Shown: positions 6,742 through 6,804 of the stretch, in pieces
How the letters are laid out: the number at the start of each line of letters is the position of its first letter
Numbering within the stretch: position 1 is the first letter of the stretch
From: CAYLLT01 sp964591605
Lineage (GTDB): Bacteria; Planctomycetota; Phycisphaerae; UBA1845; PWPN01
Direction: 5' to 3'
Assembly: GCA_964591605.1 (NCBI GenBank)
Contig: CAZQEN010000394.1
Location: 1-6,804 of the forward strand
DNA: 6,804 nucleotides
The notes under the pieces: generated by a model
Databases searched by the model: none
Seen by the model: the letters and a program-made list of their open reading frames with translations, nothing else
Told to the model about the DNA's origin: nothing
Made by a program: the position numbers and the translations under genes

Positions 6742-6804
6742 GCGGTGAGTGGGGGGTGCGTGTCAAGGTAGGCGGGTGGCATGGGCAGCATGCATTCGCA
6801 ACTG
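6742..6804 (+). other. 3' flank of the reductase gene, possibly holding the start codon of a next gene
   Basis: After the reductase stop there are 63 bp to the window's edge. The ATG at 6781 (MGSMHSQL to the edge) has AAGG 12 nt upstream and no stop before the end, so a gene could begin here. Eight codons are too few to judge. I see no hairpin followed by a T run, so no terminator for the reductase gene is visible. Confidence 0.15.

Noticed and set aside
6744..6768. TTGACA on the - strand (6762-6767 read in reverse) as a promoter pointing back into the reductase
   Set aside because: No -10-like hexamer lies at 16-18 bp and there is no gene on that strand to drive.
1..6804. Mobile element, CRISPR array, tRNA or rRNA
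   Set aside because: No spaced repeats, terminal inverted repeats, transposase or integrase motifs, or RNA gene folds were seen on either strand.

Overview
This window is high-G+C bacterial DNA with three protein genes, all on the + strand and packed closely. There are no RNA genes, CRISPR arrays, transposases or integrases. Three things make a member of the PVC group (Planctomycetota or relatives), or a similar environmental lineage, a reasonable guess: a CusA-like efflux pump of the long form, a large secreted propeller/FnIII/carbohydrate-binding-like protein, and a twin-arginine-exported aldo/keto reductase. The sequence does not prove this, because no taxonomic marker gene is present.

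Layout. Positions 1-3350 hold the 3' nine-tenths of a heavy-metal efflux RND pump of the CusA/CzcA family; its N-terminus lies outside the window. After a 35-bp gap without a Shine-Dalgarno sequence, 3386-5710 encodes a 774-residue secreted protein. It has a signal peptide, a TolB/WD40-like beta-propeller with histidine-rich motifs like those of oligogalacturonate lyases (PL22), two fibronectin type III domains and a C-terminal CBM6/35-like sandwich. A 137-bp intergenic region (5711-5847) contains a GC-rich hairpin, a run of nine G, an extended -10-like promoter element and a strong ribosome binding site. Then 5848-6741 encodes a 297-residue aldo/keto reductase with a Tat signal and an intact catalytic tetrad. 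The last 63 bp hold only a possible start codon of a next gene.

How the genes relate. The pump gene is probably the last gene of a metal-efflux operon whose CusB- and CusC-like partners would lie upstream, outside the window. The propeller gene may be read through from it, but nothing links the two functionally. The reductase looks separately promoted. All three products act at or beyond the inner membrane. I see no convincing undescribed multi-gene system here. The points most worth a second look are the divergent proton-relay residues and the extra membrane segments of the pump, the putative metal/lyase site of the propeller protein, and the G-tract promoter of the reductase.
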